Assembly (NCBI GenBank): GCA_025998295.1
Contig: BNVT01000087.1
Location: 1 to 5,245 of the forward strand
Direction of reading: 5' to 3'
Length of the DNA stretch: 5,245 bases
DNA from: Endomicrobiia bacterium
Lineage (GTDB): Bacteria > Elusimicrobiota > Endomicrobiia > Endomicrobiales > Endomicrobiaceae
The notes under the pieces were generated by a model. It was given only the letters and a program-made list of their open reading frames with translations, had not been told where the DNA came from and did not search any database. Below are positions 1 to 5,130 of the stretch, piece by piece (position 1 is the stretch's first letter; every line of letters begins with the position of its first letter). A program made the position numbers and the translations under genes.

Positions 1-57
1 TATGTATACTATGAATTTTTCACTAAATCCTCATCATCTGATGAAATCTCCCTATTT

Positions 58-280
58 AACTCCTTATCTTCTTTTGTCAGCTTTTGAGTGCTTCTTTGAT
101 TGAACTTCTTATCTTCTTTTGTCAGCTTTTGAGTGTTTCTTTGATTGAACTCCTTATCTTCTATTGTCAGCTCTGAGTAGTGCTTCTTTGGTTGAACTTC
201 TTATCTTCTTTTGTCAGCTTTGAGTGCTTCTTTGATTGAACTTCTTATCTTCTTTTGTCAGCTCTGAGTACTTCTTTGAT
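58..280 (-). repeat. Five imperfect tandem repeats of about 45 bp
   Basis: On the plus strand each unit begins AACTYCTTATCTTCT and ends near CTTCTTTGATTG. Unit boundaries are 58-102, 103-147, 148-194, 195-238 and 239-280, giving lengths of 45, 45, 47, 44 and about 42 bp. The 45-bp period equals 15 codons of the minus-strand pseudogene. The two 45-bp units and most of the third stay in frame with the stop at 11-9. The 47-, 44- and 42-bp units carry indels that break the frame. This is a degenerated protein-coding minisatellite, not a CRISPR array, because there are no unique spacers between units. Confidence 0.9.
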
Positions 281-285
281 CTCTT

Positions 286-397
286 TTTAGGGTTAGTGTG
301 TTTGTATGTATTTTGCCTAAGCCCTACTAAATCTGTATTTGCTTAGAACTAGTGTGTTTATATGCATTTTGTTTTTGAGTTCTGTAAGTTCTGTATC
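286..397 (-). repeat. Two degenerate direct repeats of about 56 bp
   Basis: The plus-strand blocks at 286-315 and 342-371 match at most positions: both contain TAGTGTGTTT and end in ATTTTG. The sequence after each block is also similar (CTGTATTTGCTTA after the first, CTGTATCTGCTTT after the second). Read on the minus strand they encode related peptides, QNAYKHTSSK and QNTYKHTNPK, now in different frames. They are a second repeat type inside the same decayed gene. Confidence 0.65.
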
Positions 398-591
398 TGC
401 TTTACTCACCTACTTGTCCTATCTTTTCTTTTCTCTTCTTCTCTTTTCTTCTCTCCTTGCTATCCTTGACTCTTTTATCAAATGCTTTCTTTACTCCCAT
501 TAATACTAAATCCATTACATCTGACCTAACTGCTTTCTTTTTTGTTTCATAGTACTTCTATGTACTTTTATATGTTGGTTATGTAAGGGGT

Positions 592-619
592 TTAATATAA
601 AATTATAAAAATGCGTCAA
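592..619 (-). promoter_or_regulatory. Candidate sigma-70 promoter of the decayed repeat gene
   Basis: On the minus strand a -35 box TTGACG (619-614) is followed by a 16-nt spacer and a -10 box TATTAA (597-592), about 42 nt upstream of the remnant ATG at 550. The leader between them contains a short perfect inverted repeat, AGTAC-6 nt-GTACT, at 551-566. I see no clear Shine-Dalgarno sequence before the ATG. The call rests on box similarity and on its position only. Confidence 0.4.
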
Positions 620-711
620 AATACAAGAAATCAGAAATTATCGCATGTAAACATCAGAAAATTCTTAATATCGTAACCAATTAGAGACCAATGCCGCTGT
701 GTAGGGAGTAG

Positions 712-1611
712 TTACCTTTTTTCATGGTAATTCACCTTATAGTTAATTGGCACAAAATCTGTTTCAAAAACAACTTTTTGTCCTGCACTAGACAAGGCGT
801 AACCAATAAACATTTTCACGTTATCTTGCGGGGAACCATTTGTGTAAAGATACAACGGTCGCGAAATAGGATATTCTTTGTTTATTACACTTTCAGGAGT
901 AGGATAGACATATTCTCTTTTTTCACTTACAGCTATAGAAATGGCTTTCACTTTATTACTTATAAATCCCATACTCACGTATCCTAAAGCATTAGGATTT
1001 TGACAAATTTCATCATGTATAGCCCGCGAAGAAGACAACATAAGAGAATGTTCAGAAAATTCATTCTTAGAAATTTTATCGTTATTTCTTAACACACGCT
1101 CTTTAAAAAACATATGTGTGCCGGAATTGCTTTCTCTTGAAAGAATTACTATCCTTCTATCTTCTCCACCTACTGCTTTCCAATTTGTAATTTTACCTGT
1201 AAAAATATCGTACAACTGTCCCAATGTTAATTTATTAACAGGATTATTTTTATTAACAAGCACTGCTAGTCCATCAAGACCAAACTTAAATTCAACAGGA
1301 TCTATGTTCTTACTTTTTGCCAAACGCCTCTCTTCTTCTTCCATTTCGCGAGAAGATATCGCTATATTGCATGTTCCGTTTATTAGAGACGCAAAACCCG
1401 TACCGGATCCTCCGCCTGTAACACTTATGTTATGGGTTGGATACTCCTTCGTAAAGTTTTCCGCCCAAACTTGAATAAGATTTACAATTGTCTCCGAGCC
1501 TTTTATTTTTATAGATTTGCCAACGCTTTGAGTGCTCGAGCAAGTGTGAAAAACCACAGCTAGCACCCCACAAAGTATAAACAATAATAACGCTGTAAGT
1601 ATTTTTTTCAT
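712..1611 (-). CDS. pstS: PstS-like phosphate-binding lipoprotein/periplasmic protein
   Basis: This is a 299-residue solute-binding protein of the PstS (PBP-like) family, which captures inorganic phosphate outside the membrane for an ABC permease. Residues 1-24 form an export signal: MKK, a hydrophobic core, then FHTCSS. Cys24 could be lipidated, but FHTC is a poor lipobox. Family motifs are present: GSET at 38-41, where the first ligand contact is expected; GGGSGTGF at 66-73; the SSRE segment at 86-89; IFTGKITNW at 136-144; and SRESNSGT at 158-165, the phosphate-loop counterpart. Length is normal for the Gram-positive/SphX-like branch. ATG at 1611-1609 is chosen over an in-frame GTG at 1620 because it gives a standard MKK signal start and overlaps the guaA stop as TAATG, implying translational coupling. 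No pstCAB or phoU genes are adjacent, so phosphate as ligand rests on family resemblance alone. Confidence 0.88.
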   Translation of the reverse strand: MKKILTALLLFILCGVLAVVFHTCSSTQSVGKSIKIKGSETIVNLIQVWAENFTKEYPTHNISVTGGGSGTGFASLINGTCNIAISSREMEEEERRLAKSKNIDPVEFKFGLDGLAVLVNKNNPVNKLTLGQLYDIFTGKITNWKAVGGEDRRIVILSRESNSGTHMFFKERVLRNNDKISKNEFSEHSLMLSSSRAIHDEICQNPNALGYVSMGFISNKVKAISIAVSEKREYVYPTPESVINKEYPISRPLYLYTNGSPQDNVKMFIGYALSSAGQKVVFETDFVPINYKVNYHEKR

Positions 1612-3140
1612 TATTCCCACTCAATAGTCGCAGGCGGTTTATTTGAAATATCATAAACCACTCTATTAACGCCCTTAACTTCATTGATAATACGGGAAGA
1701 TATTTTTCCAAGCAACTCGTAAGGAAGCTTTACCCAATCTGCAGTCATTGCATCTTCGGAATTTACAGCTCTTATTGCGATTACATATTCATAGGTTCTT
1801 ACATCACCCATGACACCTACAGTTTTGACAGGCAGTATTACAGCAAAAGACTGCCATACTTTTTCATATAAACCAGCTTTTCTTATTTCTTCTGTCACTA
1901 TATTATCAGCTTTTTTTAAAATATCTAATTTCTCTTTTGTTATCTCTCCTAGTGTTCTTACAGCAAGTCCGGGACCCGGAAAAGGCTGTCTGTCTATGAT
2001 TTCTGCAGGAATTTTTAGCTCTCTTCCTAAAGATCTAACTTCGTCTTTAAACAAAAACTTTAAAGGTTCAACTAATTTCATCTTCATTTTTTTCGGAAGT
2101 CCACCAACGTTATGATGGCTCTTGATAGGCGCTTTAGAACCTTTTATTGAAACACTCTCTATGATATCTGGATATATGGTGCCTTGCAACAGAAAATCTA
2201 ATCCTTTTAATTTTTTCGATTCCTTATCAAAAACCTCTATGAAGGTATGTCCTATGATTTTCCTTTTCTGTTCTGGATCCGTTACGTCTTTGAGCTTTGA
2301 CAAAAATACTTTTTTTGCGTCAACCATAATAAAATTTTTACCAAAAATTTTACCAAACACTTTACAAACTCTTTCTGTTTCGCCAAGTTTTTGCAAACCA
2401 TGATCAACATAAACGCATACCAGCTGCTTACCTATTGCCTTATGAAGCATTATAGCCGCAACAGAAGAATCAACACCACCCGAAAGCGCGCATAAAACTT
2501 TACTTTTTCCAACTTGTTCCTGAATTCTTTTAACCTCATCCACTGCATAAGATCTCATTGTCCAATCACGCTTTGAACCACAGATTTCAAATATAAAATT
2601 TTGGATAATTTTTTTACCATTAACAGAATGTTTTACTTCCGGATGAAATTGAACGCCGTATATATTCTTTGCCGCATTTTCTATAGCTGCATAAGGTGAG
2701 TTGTCCGATTTTGCAATAATCTTAAAGCCTCTTGGCATTTTTGCAAGCTTATCGCCGTGACTCATCCAAAAAGTTTCTTTTGAATTAATGCCGGCAAACA
2801 AAGAACAGCCGCACTCTACGCTAACGTTTGCAAGACCAAACTCCCTGTTTCTTGATGGAGCAACTTTTCCACCCATATGTTTTGCTATAAGCTGCATGCC
2901 ATAACATATACCTAAAATAGGAACGCCAAGTTCCCATATTTTACGATCAGGCCAAGGAGCTTTTTTTGAGTAAACGCTGTCATAACCACCTGAAAGAATT
3001 ATACCTTTCAAATTTTGTAAACCAACTAAAGAACCTATAGACTTATTGCCGGGATATATTTCGCAATATACATTCTCTTCCCTTATGCGTCTTGCAATCA
3101 ACTGAGTATACTGCGAACCAAAATCTAATATTAAAATCAT
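1611..3140 (-). CDS. guaA: GMP synthase (glutamine-hydrolysing)
   Basis: GuaA converts XMP to GMP in the cytosol using ATP and ammonia released from glutamine. The 509-residue product is full length with both parts intact. The N-terminal class I glutamine amidotransferase domain (about 1-190) opens with ILILDFGSQYTQLIARR and has the nucleophile Cys79 in GICYGMQ, plus His166 and Glu168 in FHPE. The ATP-pyrophosphatase domain (about 200-385) has the P-loop SGGVDSS at 220-226, QGTIYPDIIES at 319-329 and KSHHNVGGLP at 340-349. The C-terminal dimerisation/XMP-binding domain contains RQPFPGPGLAVR at 384-395 and ends in the hallmark KPPATIEWE. The ATG at 3140-3138 is supported by the conserved N-terminus and an upstream AAAGGA. 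The pstS-like gene overlaps its stop by one base. No guaB is adjacent, and I see no purine riboswitch upstream. Confidence 0.98.
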   Translation of the reverse strand: MILILDFGSQYTQLIARRIREENVYCEIYPGNKSIGSLVGLQNLKGIILSGGYDSVYSKKAPWPDRKIWELGVPILGICYGMQLIAKHMGGKVAPSRNREFGLANVSVECGCSLFAGINSKETFWMSHGDKLAKMPRGFKIIAKSDNSPYAAIENAAKNIYGVQFHPEVKHSVNGKKIIQNFIFEICGSKRDWTMRSYAVDEVKRIQEQVGKSKVLCALSGGVDSSVAAIMLHKAIGKQLVCVYVDHGLQKLGETERVCKVFGKIFGKNFIMVDAKKVFLSKLKDVTDPEQKRKIIGHTFIEVFDKESKKLKGLDFLLQGTIYPDIIESVSIKGSKAPIKSHHNVGGLPKKMKMKLVEPLKFLFKDEVRSLGRELKIPAEIIDRQPFPGPGLAVRTLGEITKEKLDILKKADNIVTEEIRKAGLYEKVWQSFAVILPVKTVGVMGDVRTYEYVIAIRAVNSEDAMTADWVKLPYELLGKISSRIINEVKGVNRVVYDISNKPPATIEWE

Positions 3141-3146
3141 TTTATT

Positions 3147-3152
3147 TCCTTT
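3147..3152 (-). promoter_or_regulatory. Ribosome binding site of guaA
   Basis: AAAGGA on the minus strand ends 6 nt before the guaA ATG, which supports that start codon. Confidence 0.75.
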
Positions 3153-3164
3153 GTTGTTATCTTT

Positions 3165-3260
3165 TTATGATGCTAATTCACAGATATTCAGCCCTTTTCT
3201 TACCCCTTTTTCCTTTCTTGAGACTTTCAACACTTTTAAAAACCATTTCATTTTTTTCAT
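3165..3260 (-). CDS. Possible 31-residue basic small ORF upstream of guaA
   Basis: An ATG at 3260-3258 opens a 31-codon frame (MKKMKWFLKVLKVSRKEK, then GVRKGLNICELAS) ending with TAA at 3167-3165, 24 nt before the guaA ATG. The product is strongly basic, about one-third Lys/Arg. The region upstream is purine-rich (AGAAGAAAAAAGAAA) but has no good Shine-Dalgarno sequence. It could be a leader peptide, the remains of another decayed gene like its neighbour, or chance in A-rich sequence. No family is recognised. Confidence 0.2.
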   Translation of the reverse strand: MKKMKWFLKVLKVSRKEKGVRKGLNICELAS

Positions 3261-3289
3261 TTTCTTTTTTCTTCTATTTTAACCACATT

Positions 3290-3612
3290 TTAAGAATTAT
3301 TTACAAGGACTACCCTATTATACCTTTTACATAATACTTCAAGCATTTGGTTGGCTATTTCATTTATGCTTAAATCCTTGTTTTTGCTTTGCGCCTTTGG
3401 TGCCTTGCGTAAGTACTGCTTGGCTAATAAGCTTAAGTGCCTTGCTTTTAGCTTCTCTCACCACTTTCTTTTCTATCGCAAGTTATCCTCTTTGTGCTTT
3501 TCTACTTCCTGATTGTCATTGGATTTTATAAACTGCAGTAGCTAATGCTTGTTTAAAGTCTTTCGTTTGTTACCTTTTTTTCTAACATTGGTACAGTTTC
3601 TAACTCCAACAT
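3290..3612 (-). pseudogene. Frameshifted remnant of a small lysine-rich gene upstream of guaA
   Basis: The minus strand has ATG at 3612-3610, exactly 6 nt after a perfect AGGAG, and reads MLELETVPMLEKKVTNERL to TAA at 3555-3553. A +1 shift there continues as KDFKQALATAVYKIQ. Another frame gives SNDNQEVEKHKEDN. The earlier frame then resumes with AIEKKVVREAKSKALKLISQ and AVLTQGTKGAKQKQGFKHK. A last shift gives DLSINEIANQMLEVLCKRYN and a TAA stop at 3292-3290. The pieces abut in order with little overlap and together span about 107 codons, as expected for one gene broken by several small indels. The product would be soluble and rich in Lys, Gln and Ala. I do not recognise the family. It lies in the same orientation as guaA and may once have headed that operon. 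Confidence 0.6.
3317..3342 (-). promoter_or_regulatory. Possible promoter for guaA-pstS
   Basis: The minus strand carries a perfect -10 hexamer TATAAT (3322-3317). The nearest -35-like box is TTGAAG (3342-3337), but the spacer is only 14 nt, too short for a standard promoter. The hexamer also falls inside the remnant of an upstream gene, where it reads as Tyr-Asn codons, so it may be coincidental or a promoter gained after that gene decayed. Confidence 0.25.
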
Positions 3613-3618
3613 TCTGCT

Positions 3619-3623
3619 CTCCT
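3619..3623 (-). promoter_or_regulatory. Intact Shine-Dalgarno of the pseudogene at 3290-3612
   Basis: AGGAG on the minus strand sits 6 nt upstream of ATG 3612-3610. It is the best ribosome binding site in the spacer, yet it precedes a frame that closes after 19 codons. This is good evidence that a real gene once started here. Confidence 0.6.
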
Positions 3624-3643
3624 GATATATTATTACTTTAGTC

Positions 3644-3700
3644 ACATAGTATATATTATATCCTAGTATGTTGCTAATATATCTTAATCGTATGCTATGT
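3644..3700. repeat. AT-rich imperfect inverted repeat
   Basis: ACATAGTATA (3644-3653) pairs with TATGCTATGT (3691-3700), a 10-bp stem with one G-T pair around a 37-nt loop that is itself nearly all A and T. Neither arm is followed by a T-run typical of an intrinsic terminator. It may be a weak structure between the divergent units, an operator-like site, or a product of base composition. Confidence 0.35.
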
Positions 3701-3737
3701 ATTATATCGTCAAATATGTTTTATCAAATCATACAAA

Positions 3738-3743
3738 TATAAT
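3738..3743 (+). promoter_or_regulatory. Possible -10 box for the Sel1 gene
   Basis: A perfect TATAAT lies about 120 nt upstream of the Sel1-protein ATG. No convincing -35 box is found at the proper distance, and the surrounding 100 nt are so AT-rich that such hexamers are expected by chance. Confidence 0.2.
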
Positions 3744-3844
3744 TTGCAAGAGTAAAACTTGGGCGTCTCAGAGCAGAAGTAATTTTCCTGCGACCTAATG
3801 TCTGTGGCGTTGCGGTTGATTTAGTAAATGAAAATATGTTATGA
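3743..3844 (+). pseudogene. Coding remnant, possibly a decayed ribosomal protein L2 fragment
   Basis: After a TAA at 3740-3742 the plus strand stays open for 33 codons to TGA at 3842-3844. It reads ARVKLGRLRAEVIFL and then RPNVCGVAVDLVNEN. There is no start codon at its head. Many codons begin with G, as in true coding frames, and G+C is clearly higher than in the flanking spacer, so this looks like former coding DNA. The second half resembles the conserved L2 segment RPTVRGVAMNPVDHP (R-P-x-V-x-G-V-A-x-x-x-V), and the first half is loosely compatible with the preceding KLGKAG-type stretch. The invariant HPHGGGEG that should follow in L2 is absent. The L2 link comes from memory of the family and is tentative. 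Coding origin is better supported than identity. Confidence 0.4.
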
Positions 3845-3852
3845 GATTCTAC

Positions 3853-3858
3853 AAGGGG
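3853..3858 (+). promoter_or_regulatory. Ribosome binding site fixing the Sel1-gene start
   Basis: AAGGGG lies 6 nt before ATG 3865-3867. An in-frame ATG at 3841 would place this site inside the coding region and has no Shine-Dalgarno of its own, so 3865 is preferred. Confidence 0.7.
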
Positions 3859-3864
3859 TTGAAA

Positions 3865-4605
3865 ATGTTTAGAATGAAGAATAAAACAGAAAAATATAAA
3901 GATGGGTTTAAAAATGACAGCAAAACAGGAATAGAAAGTCATAGAGGATTTGGATTTGCGTTGGGTGCAGTTGCAGTAATTATCGGATTGATTCTTATTT
4001 ATATCTTTTCAAATAACCAAGGTAGGCGGGATTGTGAAATTATTCTCAACAAGGCTGAAGAATTATTGGAAAAAAGTAAATATCCAGAAACTTTTGAAGT
4101 ATGTGAAAAATCAGCGCAGCAAGGAGATGCTTGGGCTCAATATAACTTGGGTGTGATATATTACAAAGGGGAAGAAGTAGAACAGAACTATAAAGAGGCA
4201 TTTGGCTGGTTTCAAAGATCAGCGGAGCAAGGAAACGTGCAAGCTCTATGCATCTTGGGGGTGATGTATGGCAAAGGACTAGGAGTAAAGCAAAATTATG
4301 AAGAAGCGTTCAACTGCTTTAAAGAGTTAGCGGAAAAAGATGATGCAGTGGCTCAATGTGTCTTGGGTTTAATGTATTACAATGGATTAGGAGTAAAACA
4401 AAATTATGAAGAAGCGATTAAGTGGTATAAAAAATCAGCAAGACAAAGATTTGCTCAAGCTCAGTATAACTTGGGTTTGATATATTATGAAGGAAAAGGA
4501 GTAAAACAAAATTATGAAAAAGCACTTGACTGGTATAGAAAGTCAGCAAAACTAGGACACCCTGGCGCTAAAACAGCATTAGCAAAAATGCTTGAAAGCA
4601 AGTAG
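3865..4605 (+). CDS. Membrane-anchored Sel1-repeat protein
   Basis: The 246-residue protein has a lysine-rich N-terminus (1-28), one hydrophobic segment (about 29-48, GFGFALGAVAVIIGLILIYI), a short charged linker and helix, then Sel1-like (TPR-related) repeats. Positive charge before the membrane segment suggests an N-in anchor with the repeats outside the cytoplasm. Four complete 36-residue units cover 87-122, 123-158, 159-194 and 195-230, each of the form A-Q-x-x-L-G-x-x-Y-x-x-G-x-x-V-x-Q-N-Y-x-x-A, flanked by half-units at 73-86 and 231-245. Sel1 repeats form alpha-solenoid surfaces for protein-protein contact. In bacteria they are often found in envelope, stress-signalling and host-interaction proteins and are abundant in intracellular symbionts. 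The specific partner cannot be told. Start 3865 is set by AAGGGG. The gene stands alone, divergent from guaA. The alternative, cytoplasmic location with the helix as a cryptic signal, is less likely. Confidence 0.9.
   Translation: MFRMKNKTEKYKDGFKNDSKTGIESHRGFGFALGAVAVIIGLILIYIFSNNQGRRDCEIILNKAEELLEKSKYPETFEVCEKSAQQGDAWAQYNLGVIYYKGEEVEQNYKEAFGWFQRSAEQGNVQALCILGVMYGKGLGVKQNYEEAFNCFKELAEKDDAVAQCVLGLMYYNGLGVKQNYEEAIKWYKKSARQRFAQAQYNLGLIYYEGKGVKQNYEKALDWYRKSAKLGHPGAKTALAKMLESK
4123..4554 (+). repeat. Four tandem 108-bp units coding Sel1 repeats
   Basis: The four 36-codon units keep an exact 108-bp period. The best-conserved part is a 27-bp block for GVKQNYEEA at 4282-4308, 4390-4416 and 4498-4524. 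The first two copies differ by one base and the third by only a few. The corresponding part of the first unit (EVEQNYKEA) is more diverged. Near identity at synonymous positions points to recent duplication or conversion among the last three units. Confidence 0.85.
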
Positions 4606-4618
4606 TTTTGCTGTTTTT
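4570..4618 (+). terminator. Weak terminator-like hairpin after the Sel1 gene
   Basis: AAAACAGCA (4570-4578) pairs with TGCTGTTTT (4609-4617), a perfect 9-bp stem ending in a short T-run. The loop is 30 nt, the left arm lies inside the coding region, and the T-run is only five bases. This makes it a poor but possible intrinsic terminator. Confidence 0.3.
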
Positions 4619-5130
4619 GACAGCCTTAGTACATAATATCAAGATTTTTATGGTTTTAGCATTAAAAATATGAGACAATGTCCGATTAAAGAGGTTCAAG
4701 TTTAAAATAATATCTAGGTATCTCTAAAATCTCTAGTTTTTCTATTTTTAGGGGAATTGTTGCTGTTAGGGATAAGTAGTCGAGTGGAATACTTATAAAG
4801 GAAGCGAAAAAGACATGAGGGAAGAAGAAAGTATAGTAAACAGATAATGGAGGAGTTAAAAGATCGAAAAATGTATAAAGTTCTCTAAAATTCTAGTAGC
4901 TAAAGTGTGTCAACGTTGAACTAACTGACTATAGGAGATCTGAAAAGAAGCTGACTAGTAAAACATAAAACCTGAGGTGAGATTTATGGTCAATTTCAAC
5001 TATTTCCGGTAATGAACCTCCACACAGCAAGACGCGCGGCATCAGTTGCGGAAATTGAAGAGCTGTAATTATTCTTACTCAAACCCTATTTCGTACCGTT
5101 CTTCATTAGACCTCTTGTAAACCTTAAGTA
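4619..5130. other. Gene-free stretch with unrecognised coding-like fragments
   Basis: No intact gene is present. Plus-strand fragments include a 29-codon frame at 4799-4888 (RKRKRHEGRRKYSKQIMEEL, then KDRKMYKVL) and a 30-codon frame at 4976-5068 (containing VMNLHTARRAASVAEIEEL), neither with a start codon and ribosome binding site. On the minus strand, 5078-4686 is a 131-codon frame ended by TAA and interrupted only by two TAG codons. It begins VRIITALQFPQLMPRVLLCG and is mostly Phe/Leu/Ser/Pro/Tyr-rich further on, the usual look of the antisense of purine-rich DNA. G+C rises locally at about 5010-5056. The stretch is best explained as heavily decayed gene remains. No function can be assigned. 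Confidence 0.5.

Larger units (their letters stand above)
9..550 (-). pseudogene. Decayed gene for a lysine-rich tandem-repeat protein
   Basis: Minus-strand reading shows fragments in different frames that continue one another. ATG at 550-548 gives MKQK and then leaves frame. Adding one A to the 6-A run just after it would join this start to the open frame 557-402, which reads KKKAVRSDVMDLVLMGVKKA, then a strongly basic stretch (KERRKEKKRKEK), and ends at TAA 404-402. The same frame continues past that stop with QNAYKHTSSK. A second copy, QNTYKHTNPKK, follows in another frame. The 3' half consists of 15-residue units of the type LTKEDKKFNQRSTQK. The last three units are in one frame and lead into an acidic tail (ISSDDEDLVKNS) with a TAG stop at 11-9. 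The ancestral product was probably about 180 residues, charged and poorly structured, with no signal peptide or membrane segment. At least three frameshifts and two in-frame stops make it non-functional as read. I do not recognise the family. Confidence 0.7.

Noticed and set aside
58..280. CRISPR-like array
   Set aside because: The repeats abut directly with no unique spacers, and the 45-bp period is codon-phased; no cas genes are present.
620..711. Intrinsic terminator downstream of the pstS-like gene
   Set aside because: Only a 5-bp GTAAC/GTTAC pairing with a long loop and no T-run is visible, which is too weak to call.
1612..1620. GTG start three codons upstream for the pstS-like gene
   Set aside because: ATG at 1611 gives a standard MKK signal peptide start and a typical TAATG stop-start overlap; the GTG adds only Met-Gly-Ile with no better ribosome binding site.
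3141..3290. Purine riboswitch upstream of guaA
   Set aside because: I see no three-way junction pattern or paired loops of the purine aptamer, and no terminator hairpin ahead of guaA.
3092..3334. 80-codon plus-strand frame across the guaA start
   Set aside because: It overlaps the certain guaA N-terminus antisense and is Phe/Leu/Ser-rich, the usual antisense shadow of A-rich sequence; no ribosome binding site supports it.
3841..3864. Upstream ATG at 3841 for the Sel1 protein
   Set aside because: It has no Shine-Dalgarno sequence, and the good AAGGGG site lies between it and ATG 3865.
3724..3942. 72-codon minus-strand frame antisense to the Sel1 gene start
   Set aside because: It begins inside the antisense of a well-supported gene, and codon pattern in the shared part favours the plus-strand frame.
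4676..4720. tRNA-like segment around GGTTCAAG
   Set aside because: The T-loop-like string has no matching acceptor, D-arm or anticodon stems around it.
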